Positions 16,775 to 26,421 of a stretch of 64,000 nt of DNA are shown here, one piece after another. Source of the stretch: Flavobacterium sp. HSC-61S13 (GTDB lineage: Bacteria > Bacteroidota > Bacteroidia > Flavobacteriales > Flavobacteriaceae); assembly GCF_024171535.1 (NCBI RefSeq), contig NZ_JALJZV010000005.1, positions 186,001-250,000 of the forward strand, in the 5' to 3' direction. Below the pieces are notes generated by a model. That model did not search any database, was not told where the DNA came from, and saw only the letters and a list, made by a program, of their open reading frames with translations. The position numbers were made by a program, and so were the translations under genes. Numbering within the stretch: position 1 is the stretch's first letter; every line of letters starts with the position of its first letter.

Positions 16775-18973
16775 TTACAAAATCAACAAGCCGTTTGAGC
16801 GTAAATCTCTAGCGGTTTTTGAGTACCAAAAAGGCTCAAAATCCTCCTGACAATAAGCTTCAAAATCTACTTTCATCTCTTGATAAGTTAGGGTTTTTGA
16901 GGCTTTTTCGTTTAGTTTTACAACCAAATCGACAAACCACTCTCCTATTACTTTGTCGGTATCTATAGCTAAGGTGTTTTTTTTAGTATAAAAAAGCATG
17001 CTTGCTTTTTCAAAGGTTCTTCCCTTTTTGGTTTTGGTATAAAACTCCAATTGAGGCGAAGTACCCAACCAGAAAACCTTGTTGGTTGGTTTGTAAATTG
17101 GAAGCACATCTTGTTCTAACACCGCAGCGATATAATTGGGCGATATCGATGTTCTAGGCACTTTAAAATCAAACCATTCTTGTAAAGCCCAATCAAAACA
17201 AACTCCGTGCATAAAGTTAAACAAGGATTTCTTTAAACCGTAGGAAAACTTATCGTGCTGTGCACCTGACTTTTCTTTATGAACCAGATCGTTATTGGCA
17301 AAACTACCCAATTCTGTGTTTATTTTGATCACATCAAATAATTCGGGATTCATACCGACCGGGCTGTGTGCGGTCATGGCAAATTGATGCCAAAAACCCG
17401 ATTGCATAACTCCCATTTCAAACATTTGACGAACCATTTCCAAACTATCTATGGTTTCTTGCGCGGTTTGTGTAGGAAAACCATACATCAAATAAGCGTG
17501 CACCAAGATGCCCGCTTCAGTAAAGTTCTTATTGACCCGAGCAACTTGCTCTACGGTCACGCCTTTGTCAATTAATTTTAATAAACGATCAGACGCTACT
17601 TCTAATCCGCCGGAAACTGCAATACAACCCGAAGCTTTAAAAAGCAAACACAAATCTTTGGTAAAACTCTTTTCAAATCGAATGTTTGTCCACCAGGATA
17701 CGGTTATTTTTCTTCGAATAATTTCCAAAGCAACTTCACGCATCAAAGCAGGTGGTGCCGCTTCATCGACAAAATGAAAACCGGTCTCGCCCGTTTGCTC
17801 AATTAGGGCCTCCATGCGATCAACGATCTGCTTTGCCGCTACGGGTTCATATACTTTTATATAATCTAAGGATATATCGCAAAAGGTACATTTACCCCAA
17901 TAGCAACCGTGTGCCATAGTCAATTTATTCCAACGTCCATCACTCCACATTCGATGCATCGGATTGACGATTTCTATCACGGATATATATTCCGATAACA
18001 ACAAACCCGAGTAATCAGGAGTGCCAACTTCAGCCTGTTTATAATCTCTCTTTAAAGGATTATTAATATATACAACCCTATCCTCCTTTAGCAATAAAGT
18101 GCGCTTTAACTCTTCTTGTAAAATCTTTCCCTCCACGTATAAAACGAGATTCTCCAACGGAGCTTCGCCATCATCCAGCGTAATAAAGTCAAAAAACTCA
18201 AAAACGCGTACATCGGTCAACGATCGCAATTCCGTATTAGGAAAACCGCCTCCCATCGTAATTTTAATCTGTGGATGGTTTTTCTTAATCCATTGAGCGC
18301 AGCGAAAAGAACTGTACAAATTACCTGGAAAAGGCACTGAAAAACCCACTATAGAAGGTTGAGAAGTGCTGATAATTTTCTCTAACAATTTTAAACTGAT
18401 CTGATCAATATAGGTGGGTTCTTGATGTAAAGCTTCATACAACTCGTCAAAACTATTAGCCGAACGCCCCAATCTTTCGGCATAACGGCTGAAACCAAAG
18501 TTAGCATCGACCGTTTCGACAATTAAATCCGATAGATCTTCCAAATATAAGGTAGCTAAATGTTTGGCTTTGTCTTGGATTCCCATAGCTCCAAAGGCCC
18601 ACTCCAATTCTTCCAATTGATTAAATCGAGAAGCTTGCGGTAGAAAAACATCCTGCGTAATCGCATGAGCCAACGTAGGGTTTTTACCTTGTAAAAAAGC
18701 CATAACCGGGTCAATAGTAGCCTTATACTCGTGTTGCAAAGCTACTATACGTCGGGTATTTTCAGAAAAATCCCCGTTATGAAGCTTGATGTATTCAAAT
18801 AAATCCACCAGTCCTCGTTTAGAAAAAAGCTCTAAAATAACTTCGATTCCCAGATCAGACTGAAAACAAGCAATGGATTTCGTATTAAAAAAACCTTTGA
18901 TATAAGCCGTAGCGGGATAAGGAGTATTTAATTGCGTAAAAGGCGGTGTAATTAAAGTAACTGTTGTTTCCAA
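16775..18973 (-). CDS. Radical SAM protein with B12-binding-like N-terminal domain
   Basis: A 732-residue member of the B12-binding/radical SAM superfamily. The N-terminal part (about 1-330) has the cobalamin-binding-like Rossmann region with GFSVPFPGNLYSSFRCAQWI and TMGGGFPN; the radical SAM barrel follows, with AHGCYWGKCTFCDIS. The cluster cysteines are Cys357, Cys362 and Cys365, a CX4CX2C spacing instead of the canonical CX3CX2C. The downstream GGLEVASDRLL and YGFPTQTAQET motifs are normal for the superfamily. I chose the TTG at 18973 (METTVTLITPPF), because an exact -7 box at 18991-18998 leaves no room for the TTG at 19003 to be transcribed and translated. The substrate is unknown. Confidence 0.88.
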   Translation of the reverse strand: METTVTLITPPFTQLNTPYPATAYIKGFFNTKSIACFQSDLGIEVILELFSKRGLVDLFEYIKLHNGDFSENTRRIVALQHEYKATIDPVMAFLQGKNPTLAHAITQDVFLPQASRFNQLEELEWAFGAMGIQDKAKHLATLYLEDLSDLIVETVDANFGFSRYAERLGRSANSFDELYEALHQEPTYIDQISLKLLEKIISTSQPSIVGFSVPFPGNLYSSFRCAQWIKKNHPQIKITMGGGFPNTELRSLTDVRVFEFFDFITLDDGEAPLENLVLYVEGKILQEELKRTLLLKEDRVVYINNPLKRDYKQAEVGTPDYSGLLLSEYISVIEIVNPMHRMWSDGRWNKLTMAHGCYWGKCTFCDISLDYIKVYEPVAAKQIVDRMEALIEQTGETGFHFVDEAAPPALMREVALEIIRRKITVSWWTNIRFEKSFTKDLCLLFKASGCIAVSGGLEVASDRLLKLIDKGVTVEQVARVNKNFTEAGILVHAYLMYGFPTQTAQETIDSLEMVRQMFEMGVMQSGFWHQFAMTAHSPVGMNPELFDVIKINTELGSFANNDLVHKEKSGAQHDKFSYGLKKSLFNFMHGVCFDWALQEWFDFKVPRTSISPNYIAAVLEQDVLPIYKPTNKVFWLGTSPQLEFYTKTKKGRTFEKASMLFYTKKNTLAIDTDKVIGEWFVDLVVKLNEKASKTLTYQEMKVDFEAYCQEDFEPFWYSKTARDLRSNGLLIL

Positions 18974-19302
18974 GACTTTGAAATAAAGTACAAAAGTAAT
19001 CAATTAATCTTTAGTTTAACGATACCTTGAAATTACAGAAACCGTATCAAAACAGCGCATATTCAACAATATTAATTAAAATACATCACATACTTAATAT
19101 ATTGTTAATTTTTTATATATATTTGAATAGCTTACCTTTAGATTAAAAGGAATGCGATTTCCAAGGATTTAAACTACGTGGACTTTACGCAAAAATTAAA
19201 AAAGTAATTATGAAATCGCCACGAAAACAACGCGTTTATACAACAAACGCCAATGATGATAAAGCGATGTCATATAACTTTATATAAAGATCTTATTGAT
19301 AT
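18974..19302. other. Divergent intergenic region, no gene seen
   Basis: This AT-rich stretch separates the radical SAM gene and the T9SS cargo gene. It holds a TATATTTG -7 box on the plus strand (19118-19125), which would give a leader of about 170 nt before the cargo gene. A 25-codon ORF (19210-19287) in this leader was not accepted as a gene. Confidence 0.5.
18991..18998 (-). promoter_or_regulatory. -7 box that decides the radical SAM start
   Basis: The minus strand reads TACTTTTG, an exact TAnnTTTG. Transcription would begin near 18984, just upstream of the TTG codon at 18973. Confidence 0.55.
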
Positions 19303-21795
19303 ATGAAAAATATACTGCTTTTTACAATCGCACTACTGTACAATCTGACCTCCTATAGTCAGGCTGTCAGCCCCAGTGATATCATAGGAGTTTGTTCCAA
19401 CCAAAACATTGTCAATCCCACTCCAACTGGTACCAAATACAACAACCTGATCACTCATTGTAGCACCATACCGTTGACCAACACTTTAGTACTTTACTAT
19501 GTAGAGATCATGTCAGGAACAACCTTTGCCTTTACGATTACTCCCACCAATGATGTGGATTATGATTTTGCTACTTGGCTAAACCCCAACATCAATAATT
19601 TAGGTCCTGCCGATCGAGGATCACAAAACAGTCCGCTACAAACCGGTGTATATACCGTAGGTCTATCCCTACACGAACCGATAGAAACCTGCGAATTGCC
19701 CAGCGCAAATATCAGTGGACTGATACCGGGTATGGTTCGTTATTACGATGTTCAACCCGGTGATGCAATCTTGATTGCCGTAAATAGATGGTCTACCAAA
19801 GATTCCGGATTTACCCTATCCTTTGAAGGAGATGCGATTCTTAATTGTATCTTATTGGATAAAGCTTACCATAAATGTGACTTTGACAACGATGGGAAGG
19901 AAAACTTTGATCTCACTGAAATCGCTGATGAAATCAAAACTAGTGATCCCACCTATGTAGTTGACTTTTTCGCTTCAGAAATCGATGCCAACAATGCCAC
20001 GGCGACCAATACCTTACCGTCAAATCACACCGCATATACCGCTAGTAACCCCAATTCTATTTACGCTCGCGTCAAACGTCCTAACGGGATTTTAAAAAAG
20101 GTCATGAAAATCGATCTTATTGTTGACAAATCCCCCGTTATCAAGCAGAAAAAAATCAGCTATGAAAGCTGTGATTATGACAGGTCCGGAACGGTTTCCT
20201 TTGACTTGACCAGCATGCAACCCACTATAGCAAACGGGCAAACGGATTTACAGTTTAAATATTATGAAAACTTATCCGACGCTGAAGACAACAATAATAA
20301 AACGATCGTTCAACCTCAAAAATATGTTTCTGGATTAAAAACCGTGTATATACGTGTAGCAATCAATGATAAATGTGCGAAAATCGTCGAAGCCGATCTC
20401 ATACTGATTTATCCGCCAACTCTACTAGAAACCGAAATTGAATACGAACTGTGCGAGAGAGAATACACCGAAAAGGCTATTTTCGACTTGACCAGTCAAG
20501 AAAAATTTATCGCAAATAATCAAAAGGATCTCGTTTTTAAATATTATGAAAATCTAGTTGATGCAGAACAAGACAATGCCAATTTTATCTCAACTCCTAC
20601 GTCGTATACAGCAACAAGCAGAACCGTTTATACTCGAGTAAGTATACAGGGAAAATGTGCACTAACGGCAACTTTAAACTTAATAGTTGACAGCAATCCA
20701 CGGGTAACCGACACACAATTTGATTATGAAATTTGTGACGATGATTTAGACGGCATGGAAACTTTCGATTTAAAAAGTTATGAATCTATTATTGTATCCG
20801 ATCCAACCGGTATCGAATTTAAATATTACAAAAACCTGACAGATGCTCAAAATAACAGCGCGGCTGTTATTAGCAATACCAAAGAATTCACTTCAAAGAA
20901 AACGACGGTTTACGTCAGAATCACTTTAAATCAAAAATGTCCAATTCTGGTAGCCTTAAATTTAATTCCAAGTCGCACAACTCTAAGCTCTAGCGAGACT
21001 CGTATTTCCGAAATTTGCGGTGAAGAACATACTGATGGATTGCGTTTTAATTTAACTCGCGCATTGACGTCTCTACTAAAAGGGGAACAATCGGGTAAAT
21101 ATAAAATCAGCTATTACCGAGAAGAAGAAGATGCCAGAAACGCGAACAATGCACTGGAAAACTATAAATCTCATCTGGTAGCCTATGGCACCGAAGAAAC
21201 CGTCTATGTTCGCTTTGAAAATGGAAAAGGCTGTTATATCATTTCCCATATATCTCTCGAATCCAATAGACGAATCACGATTCCAGATCAGTACAACAAA
21301 GAATGTGATCCTTATCAGCTTCCGGTACTACCCGAAGCCTATGCTTATTATACCCAACCGCATGGACCACGAGGAACCGGAACCCGGATCGATCCAAAGG
21401 CACCCGAAAGCAGTTCGATTTTCGGTAAACGCCTGATCTATATTTATGCCAGTTCTAAAGGTGAAAAAGACCTTGTTGACAAAGAAAAACCAGATGCCGA
21501 TGAATGCATCTTTGAAACCAGCTTTACCGTCTTTAACAACGATTGTAAAATACCTAAGGGTATATCACCAAATGGAGATGGCAAAAACGACTCTTGGGAT
21601 TTGACGCCATTCGGTGTCACCGATGTAGTGATTTTCAATAGATGGGGACAAGAAGTATATCAGTTCTCAGGAAACTATATCAATCAATGGTATGGACAAT
21701 CGAGCAGTGGAAAAGAATTACCCGACGGGACCTATTGGTATAGCCTCGAAACACTCAACGGAAAATTGCAAGGCTGGGTGCAAATAATGCGATGA
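19303..21795 (+). CDS. T9SS type B sorting domain protein with five internal repeats
   Basis: An exported cell-surface or secreted protein of 830 residues, carried across the outer membrane by the type IX (gliding-linked) secretion system. It has a signal peptide ending about Gln20, an N-terminal beta domain (about 25-178), five repeats of about 94 residues (185-654), and a C-terminal gliding-associated/type B sorting domain that starts at ISPNGDGKND (754) with FNRWGQEVYQ and ends in GWVQIMR. The repeats share a Cys-Asp-x-Asp-x-Asp-Gly start, FDL, FKYYENLxDA and VYVRVxxxxKC. The DxDxDG motifs may bind calcium. Adhesion is the likely role but is inferred only. Confidence 0.92.
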   Translation: MKNILLFTIALLYNLTSYSQAVSPSDIIGVCSNQNIVNPTPTGTKYNNLITHCSTIPLTNTLVLYYVEIMSGTTFAFTITPTNDVDYDFATWLNPNINNLGPADRGSQNSPLQTGVYTVGLSLHEPIETCELPSANISGLIPGMVRYYDVQPGDAILIAVNRWSTKDSGFTLSFEGDAILNCILLDKAYHKCDFDNDGKENFDLTEIADEIKTSDPTYVVDFFASEIDANNATATNTLPSNHTAYTASNPNSIYARVKRPNGILKKVMKIDLIVDKSPVIKQKKISYESCDYDRSGTVSFDLTSMQPTIANGQTDLQFKYYENLSDAEDNNNKTIVQPQKYVSGLKTVYIRVAINDKCAKIVEADLILIYPPTLLETEIEYELCEREYTEKAIFDLTSQEKFIANNQKDLVFKYYENLVDAEQDNANFISTPTSYTATSRTVYTRVSIQGKCALTATLNLIVDSNPRVTDTQFDYEICDDDLDGMETFDLKSYESIIVSDPTGIEFKYYKNLTDAQNNSAAVISNTKEFTSKKTTVYVRITLNQKCPILVALNLIPSRTTLSSSETRISEICGEEHTDGLRFNLTRALTSLLKGEQSGKYKISYYREEEDARNANNALENYKSHLVAYGTEETVYVRFENGKGCYIISHISLESNRRITIPDQYNKECDPYQLPVLPEAYAYYTQPHGPRGTGTRIDPKAPESSSIFGKRLIYIYASSKGEKDLVDKEKPDADECIFETSFTVFNNDCKIPKGISPNGDGKNDSWDLTPFGVTDVVIFNRWGQEVYQFSGNYINQWYGQSSSGKELPDGTYWYSLETLNGKLQGWVQIMR
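19855..21264 (+). repeat. Five tandem ~94-residue protein repeats in the T9SS cargo gene
   Basis: Each unit opens with Cys-Asp(-x-Asp-x-Asp-Gly), followed by FDLT, an FKYYENLxDA helix, a VYxRV strand and a Lys-Cys pair. Units 2-4 are the most alike; units 1 and 5 are diverged. DNA identity between units is low, so the duplication is old. Confidence 0.8.
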
Positions 21796-21940
21796 TTTTA
21801 AAATGGTAGGGTGAGATTTTAGCCTTAACTGAGGAAGTTGCTGCATATTAAAAAACCACAAAGTTGCTATCAAAGTTAGAAATACTTAAAAGTATCCAGC
21901 TAAACAGACTTGGAAGAATCGTACTATGCATTGAAAATGT

Positions 21941-21990
21941 TAAATCGATATGCTTCAAACCCAATATCGATTTATTTTCTTTAAGGTTCT
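21941..21990 (+). terminator. Hairpin with U-rich tail before bshC
   Basis: A perfect 11-bp inverted repeat TAAATCGATAT (21941-21951) / ATATCGATTTA (21964-21974) is followed by a T-rich tail. It probably ends the T9SS cargo transcript, although the tail is interrupted. Confidence 0.45.
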
Positions 21991-22021
21991 TTTTTTCTTT
22001 AAATTAGCAAAAAAACAAACT

Positions 22022-23611
22022 ATGCCTTTGGACTGTATTACTTATCAAAATTCCGGTTATTTTTCCGAGTTAATTATAGACTATCTCAACCAAGAGCCCA
22101 AAATAAAAGAACTCTATCATCGATTTCCTACCTTAGAGAATTTCGAAGATCAATTTCAGGAAAAACAGCAACAATTTCCAAAAGCCCATCGTGAGGTATT
22201 GCATCAAGCATTACAGTTACAATATCAAAAGTTCCATACGAGTAAAGAAACCCAACAAAACATAGACAGTCTACTTTCTGAGCAGACTTTTACGATAACC
22301 ACTGGCCATCAATTAAATTTGTTCACAGGACCTTTATACTTTCTTTATAAAATCATCTCGACGATCAATTTGACCCAGCAATTAAAAAAACAATATCCGA
22401 AACAAAATTTTGTACCGGTTTATTGGATGGCCACAGAGGATCACGATTTTGACGAGATCAATCACTTTCAATTTGAAGATAAAAAAATCCAATGGAACAG
22501 AGCGGCTTCTGGCCCAGTAGGTAGATTATCTACCGAAGATTTAGACAAAGTTTTTACCGTGTTTTCTTCTCATTTAGGTGCTGGTATTCATGCCAACCAA
22601 ATCAGAGATTGGTTTAAAAAAGCTTACCTAGAGCACGACAATCTAGCCGATGCAACGCGTTATTTGGCCAATGCCCTTTTTGGTCAACACGGTCTTATTA
22701 TTTTGGACGGCGATGACAAAGAACTAAAAACGATATTTGCCCCTTATGTTCAAGCAGAGCTTTACGAACAAAGTTCTTTCACAAAAACTCAACAGAGTTT
22801 TGACTTATTAAACGATTATTTCATACAAGTAAATCCCCGAGAAATCAATCTCTTCTATATCAAAGATGGATTGAGAGAACGCATCTTATTTGAACAAGAC
22901 CAATATAGGATCAACCATACTAACCTCGTCTTTTCACGCGAAGCTATTTTGGAAGAACTTCGAGCATTTCCGGAACGATTTAGTCCAAACGTGATTCTTC
23001 GTCCCCTATATCAAGAGATCATTTTACCCAATCTCTGCTATATTGGCGGCGGTGGCGAATTAGCATATTGGTTGGAATTGAAGAAAGTGTTTGAACACCA
23101 TCAGATCGTATTCCCGATGTTGTTGTTGCGCAATGCGGTACTATTGGTTAGTGAGAAACAAAACAAAAAGATCGAACGCCTCAAACTGAGCTGGCAAGAG
23201 CTGTTTCTAAAACACGATGAATTAATTCGTTTAAAGAGTAAGGCCTTATCAAATAACACATTTGACTTTGACCAACAGCGGCAATTTCTGCTAGCCCAAT
23301 TTGAAGACCTAGAAAAGATAGCTTTGAAAACCGACGCCTCCTTTATCGGAGCCGTTAAAGCACAGGCAAAAAAACAATTGAACGGATTAGACCATTTGGA
23401 ACAACGCCTATACAAGGCAGAGAAAAAGCTTAACGGTGAAGCTCTTGAACGGATTAGTCATATTCATTTGAGTTTGTTCCCAAACAACAGCTTACAAGAG
23501 CGGGTAGTCAATTTTTCGGAATTCTATAAGGAATACGGCGAGCAATTTATCGACCGTTTATTCGAAGAACTAAAACCTCTTGAACATCAATTCAATATCA
23601 TCCGACTATAA
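22022..23611 (+). CDS. bshC: Putative cysteine ligase BshC (bacillithiol biosynthesis)
   Basis: BshC adds cysteine to glucosaminyl-malate in the last step of bacillithiol synthesis, so this organism probably makes a bacillithiol-type low-molecular-weight thiol. The 529-residue product from the ATG at 22022 (MPLDCITYQNSGYFSEL) matches the family's start and length; the 24 upstream in-frame codons are low complexity and were left out. Family stretches visible include TITTGHQLNLFTGPLYFLYKI, YWMATEDHDFDEINHF and LCYIGGGGELAYWLELK, which hold the nucleotide-like binding site, and a C-terminal coiled coil (about 380-480). bshA and bshB are not in the window. Confidence 0.95.
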   Translation: MPLDCITYQNSGYFSELIIDYLNQEPKIKELYHRFPTLENFEDQFQEKQQQFPKAHREVLHQALQLQYQKFHTSKETQQNIDSLLSEQTFTITTGHQLNLFTGPLYFLYKIISTINLTQQLKKQYPKQNFVPVYWMATEDHDFDEINHFQFEDKKIQWNRAASGPVGRLSTEDLDKVFTVFSSHLGAGIHANQIRDWFKKAYLEHDNLADATRYLANALFGQHGLIILDGDDKELKTIFAPYVQAELYEQSSFTKTQQSFDLLNDYFIQVNPREINLFYIKDGLRERILFEQDQYRINHTNLVFSREAILEELRAFPERFSPNVILRPLYQEIILPNLCYIGGGGELAYWLELKKVFEHHQIVFPMLLLRNAVLLVSEKQNKKIERLKLSWQELFLKHDELIRLKSKALSNNTFDFDQQRQFLLAQFEDLEKIALKTDASFIGAVKAQAKKQLNGLDHLEQRLYKAEKKLNGEALERISHIHLSLFPNNSLQERVVNFSEFYKEYGEQFIDRLFEELKPLEHQFNIIRL

Positions 23612-23633
23612 ATTCAAATCCGATACAAATTTC

Positions 23634-23664
23634 AAAAGATATATGCATGCATATATCTTTTTTG
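23634..23664 (+). terminator. Terminator of bshC (perfect palindrome)
   Basis: A perfect 28-nt palindrome (23634-23661) centred on TGCA and followed by T's, 22 bp after the bshC stop. Confidence 0.75.
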
Positions 23665-23695
23665 TTATATTTACGTAACGTATAAATTTTAAGTT

Positions 23696-24571
23696 ATGGA
23701 TTTTACTGCTAAAATGCTTCGTGATGGAGCCCTTGACGACAAGGTAATTGTTGTAACTGGTGGAGGAAGTGGCTTGGGAAAAGCCATGTCTACTTATTTT
23801 TTAGAATTGGGAGCAAAAGTAGCTATTACCTCTAGAGATATTGAGAAATTAAAAACAACCGCTACTGAATTGGAAGCCTTAACAGGAGGAACATGTTTAC
23901 CTATTGCTTGTGACGTACGTCATTACGATCAAGTGGAGAACATGCTAAAAGAGGTACTTGAAAAATTTGGAAAAGTAGATGTGCTATTAAACAATGCTGC
24001 GGGTAATTTTATTTCACCCACGGAGCGCTTGTCTTCCAATGCTTTTGACACGATTATCGACATTGTACTCAAAGGGTCTAAGAATTGTACTTTAGCTTTT
24101 GGAAAACACTGGATCGATCAGAAGGAACGCAACAAAGTTATTTTAAATATCACCACCACTTATGCCTGGACAGGATCGGGATATGTAGTTCCCTCTGCCA
24201 CGGCTAAAGCTGGAGTATTGGCGATGACCCGTAGTTTGGCCGTTGAATGGGCAAAATACGGTATCCGATCTAATGCTATTGCTCCTGGTCCATTCCCTAC
24301 TAAAGGCGCTTGGGATCGCTTACTGCCTGGAGATTTACAAGAAAAATTTGATTTAACGAAGAAAATACCACTTCGCCGTGTCGGTGTTCATCAGGAATTA
24401 GCGAATCTAGCTGCCTATTTGGTTTCTGATTTTTCATCTTTTGTCAACGGTGAAGTAGTTACCATAGATGGAGGAGAATGGCTACAAGGTGCCGGCGAAT
24501 TCAATATGCTCGAACAAATACCTTCGGAAATGTGGGACATGCTCGAAGCCCATGTACGAAACAAGAAATAA
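23696..24571 (+). CDS. SDR family oxidoreductase, 2,4-dienoyl-CoA reductase-like
   Basis: An NADP(H)-dependent short-chain dehydrogenase. The Rossmann motif TGGGSGLGKA sits at about residues 21-30 and NNAAGNF at about 101. The active site follows the mitochondrial DECR pattern rather than the classic YxxxK: ITTTYAWTGSGYVVPSATAKAGV, with Tyr 15 residues before Lys. DECR-type enzymes reduce 2,4-dienoyl-CoA during breakdown of unsaturated fatty acids, so this is the likely role, comparable to the SDR-type FadH of Bacillus. The length is 291 residues. It is monocistronic with a terminator downstream. Confidence 0.9.
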   Translation: MDFTAKMLRDGALDDKVIVVTGGGSGLGKAMSTYFLELGAKVAITSRDIEKLKTTATELEALTGGTCLPIACDVRHYDQVENMLKEVLEKFGKVDVLLNNAAGNFISPTERLSSNAFDTIIDIVLKGSKNCTLAFGKHWIDQKERNKVILNITTTYAWTGSGYVVPSATAKAGVLAMTRSLAVEWAKYGIRSNAIAPGPFPTKGAWDRLLPGDLQEKFDLTKKIPLRRVGVHQELANLAAYLVSDFSSFVNGEVVTIDGGEWLQGAGEFNMLEQIPSEMWDMLEAHVRNKK

Positions 24572-24591
24572 GTCTCATTTTTAAATTTATA

Positions 24592-24633
24592 AAGAAGTCA
24601 ATCTTAATTTTTTTAGTTTGACTTCTTTTTTTA
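24592..24633 (+). terminator. Terminator of SDR gene
   Basis: Stem AAGAAGTCAA / TTGACTTCTT with a 16-nt loop and T7. Confidence 0.75.
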
Positions 24634-24654
24634 TATAAAACACTGAGCAATAGA

Positions 24655-24662
24655 TACTTTTG
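24655..24662 (+). promoter_or_regulatory. -7 box for the parA operon
   Basis: TACTTTTG, an exact TAnnTTTG, 77 bp before the parA ATG. Confidence 0.45.
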
Positions 24663-24738
24663 CAAATTGTTGATAAATTAGATTTTCTAAACCCATAAAA
24701 AATTGTATTTTTACGACTCAAAATATTTTAGATACAAA

Positions 24739-25503
24739 ATGGGTAAAATTATTGCAATTGCCAACCAAAAAGGAGGCGTTGGAAAAACCACAACTTCTGT
24801 TAATCTCGCAGCGTCTTTAGGTGCTTTGGAGAAAAGAGTGCTTTTAATTGATGCCGATCCACAAGCCAACGCTACTTCTGGACTAGGAGTAGATGTTGAA
24901 ACCATTGAAATCGGGACTTATCAATTATTAGAACACAGCAATACCCCAGAGGAAGCCATCATTTCTTGTTCTGCTCCTAACGTATCTCTAATTCCAGCTC
25001 ATATCGATTTGGTTGCTATTGAGATTGAATTGGTTGACAAAGAAAAAAGAGAATATATGCTTAAGCAGTCTTTGGCAAGCATCAAAGACCAATACGACTA
25101 TATAATTATTGATTGCGCCCCTTCTTTGGGACTGTTAACCTTAAATGCTTTAACAGCTGCTGACTCTGTTGTGATTCCGATTCAATGTGAATACTTCGCT
25201 TTAGAGGGACTAGGAAAATTATTAAACACCATTAAAAGTGTTCAAAAAATACACAATCCCGATTTAGATATTGAGGGCCTATTATTGACGATGTATGATT
25301 CTCGCTTGCGACTGTCCAATCAAGTTGTCGAAGAAGTTCAAAAACACTTCAACAATATGGTATTTAAAACCATCATACAGCGAAATGTAAAACTCAGTGA
25401 AGCCCCTAGTTTTGGAGAGAGTATTATCAATTATGATGCAACCAGCAAAGGAGCTACCAATTATTTAAGCTTGGCAGAAGAAATTATTCAAAAGAACAAA
25501 TAA
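24739..25503 (+). CDS. parA: Chromosome partitioning ATPase ParA
   Basis: A deviant-Walker ATPase that binds DNA non-specifically and segregates ParB-marked origins. I chose the ATG at 24739 (MGKIIAIANQKGGVGKTT) since ParA proteins begin right at this motif. Deviant Walker A KGGVGKTT lies at residues 10-17, DADPQANAT at about 39, Walker B YIIIDCAPS, and the EYFALEGL segment typical of chromosomal Soj. The 254-residue length is normal. It is followed 18 bp later by parB, then DUF5683, dapB, lepB and wbqC, all on one strand. I saw no parS-like palindrome in the window. Confidence 0.96.
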   Translation: MGKIIAIANQKGGVGKTTTSVNLAASLGALEKRVLLIDADPQANATSGLGVDVETIEIGTYQLLEHSNTPEEAIISCSAPNVSLIPAHIDLVAIEIELVDKEKREYMLKQSLASIKDQYDYIIIDCAPSLGLLTLNALTAADSVVIPIQCEYFALEGLGKLLNTIKSVQKIHNPDLDIEGLLLTMYDSRLRLSNQVVEEVQKHFNNMVFKTIIQRNVKLSEAPSFGESIINYDATSKGATNYLSLAEEIIQKNK

Positions 25504-25521
25504 GTTGCGTATACGATAATT

Positions 25522-26421
25522 ATGGCAAAGGCAATAAAAAAACAGGCTTTAGGAAGAGGTTTATCCGCCTTGCTAAAAGATCCTGAAAACGATATAAAAT
25601 CTGCAGCAGACACCAATGCTGATAAAGTAGTCGGTAATATTATTGAATTGGATATCGATGCTATTGAAATCAATCCATTTCAACCTAGAACCAACTTCAA
25701 CGAAGATTCTTTAAAAGAATTGGCTACGAGTATTAAAGAACTCGGAGTGATTCAACCGATAACGGTTCGAAAAGTAGAATTTAATAAATACCAACTAATC
25801 TCTGGAGAACGCCGTTTGCGCGCCTCTAAATTGGTCGGTTTAACTACTGTCCCAGCCTATATTCGCTTGGCAAACGATAACGATTCTCTAGTGATGGCCT
25901 TGGTTGAAAACATCCAACGTCACGACTTAGATCCAATTGAAATTGCCCTCTCCTACCAACGTTTGATCGATGAAATCCAATTGACGCAAGAGCAAATGAG
26001 TGATCGTGTAGGTAAAAAGCGATCTACCATTGCTAATTACTTACGATTATTGAGATTAGACCCGATTATTCAAACGGGAATTCGCGACGGCTTTATCACG
26101 ATGGGCCACGGTAGAGCGATTATAAACATCGATGATCTTGATGCTCAAACCGACATTTACCACAAAATCATTAGTGAAAACTTATCCGTACGCGAAACGG
26201 AAGCTTTGGTAAAGAGTTACCAGCAGAAATTATTGGGCTTAGACGATAAACCAGCTAAACCGAATACTTATAAATTACCCGAAAATTACCAAAACACTTT
26301 TGCTTCCTTTTTTGGAGCGAAAGTGGATATCAAAGCGACAGCCAATGGAAAAGGGAAGATTTCAATACCGTTCCATTCAGAAGAAGATCTTCATAGAATA
26401 ATCAAACTCCTAGAAGAGTAG
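25522..26421 (+). CDS. parB: Chromosome partitioning protein ParB
   Basis: The parS-binding CTPase partner of ParA. The 299-residue protein has a short N-terminal ParA-contact peptide (KKQALGRGLSALL), a ParB/Srx domain (about 40-130) with NPFQPRTNF and the CTP-binding GERRLRASKL, an HTH with MSDRVGKKRSTIANYLRLLRL (about 163-185), and a C-terminal dimerisation domain. The stop overlaps by one base with the GTG start of the DUF5683 gene, so translation is coupled. Confidence 0.97.
   Translation: MAKAIKKQALGRGLSALLKDPENDIKSAADTNADKVVGNIIELDIDAIEINPFQPRTNFNEDSLKELATSIKELGVIQPITVRKVEFNKYQLISGERRLRASKLVGLTTVPAYIRLANDNDSLVMALVENIQRHDLDPIEIALSYQRLIDEIQLTQEQMSDRVGKKRSTIANYLRLLRLDPIIQTGIRDGFITMGHGRAIINIDDLDAQTDIYHKIISENLSVRETEALVKSYQQKLLGLDDKPAKPNTYKLPENYQNTFASFFGAKVDIKATANGKGKISIPFHSEEDLHRIIKLLEE

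Noticed and set aside
19210..19287. 25-codon ORF (begins MKSPRKQRVY) in the leader of the T9SS gene
   Set aside because: No start-site support, no clear conservation known, and composition consistent with chance. It could be a leader peptide but I cannot support it.
24739..26421. parS site near parAB
   Set aside because: No palindrome of the TGTTTCACGTGAAACA type was seen in or around the genes.
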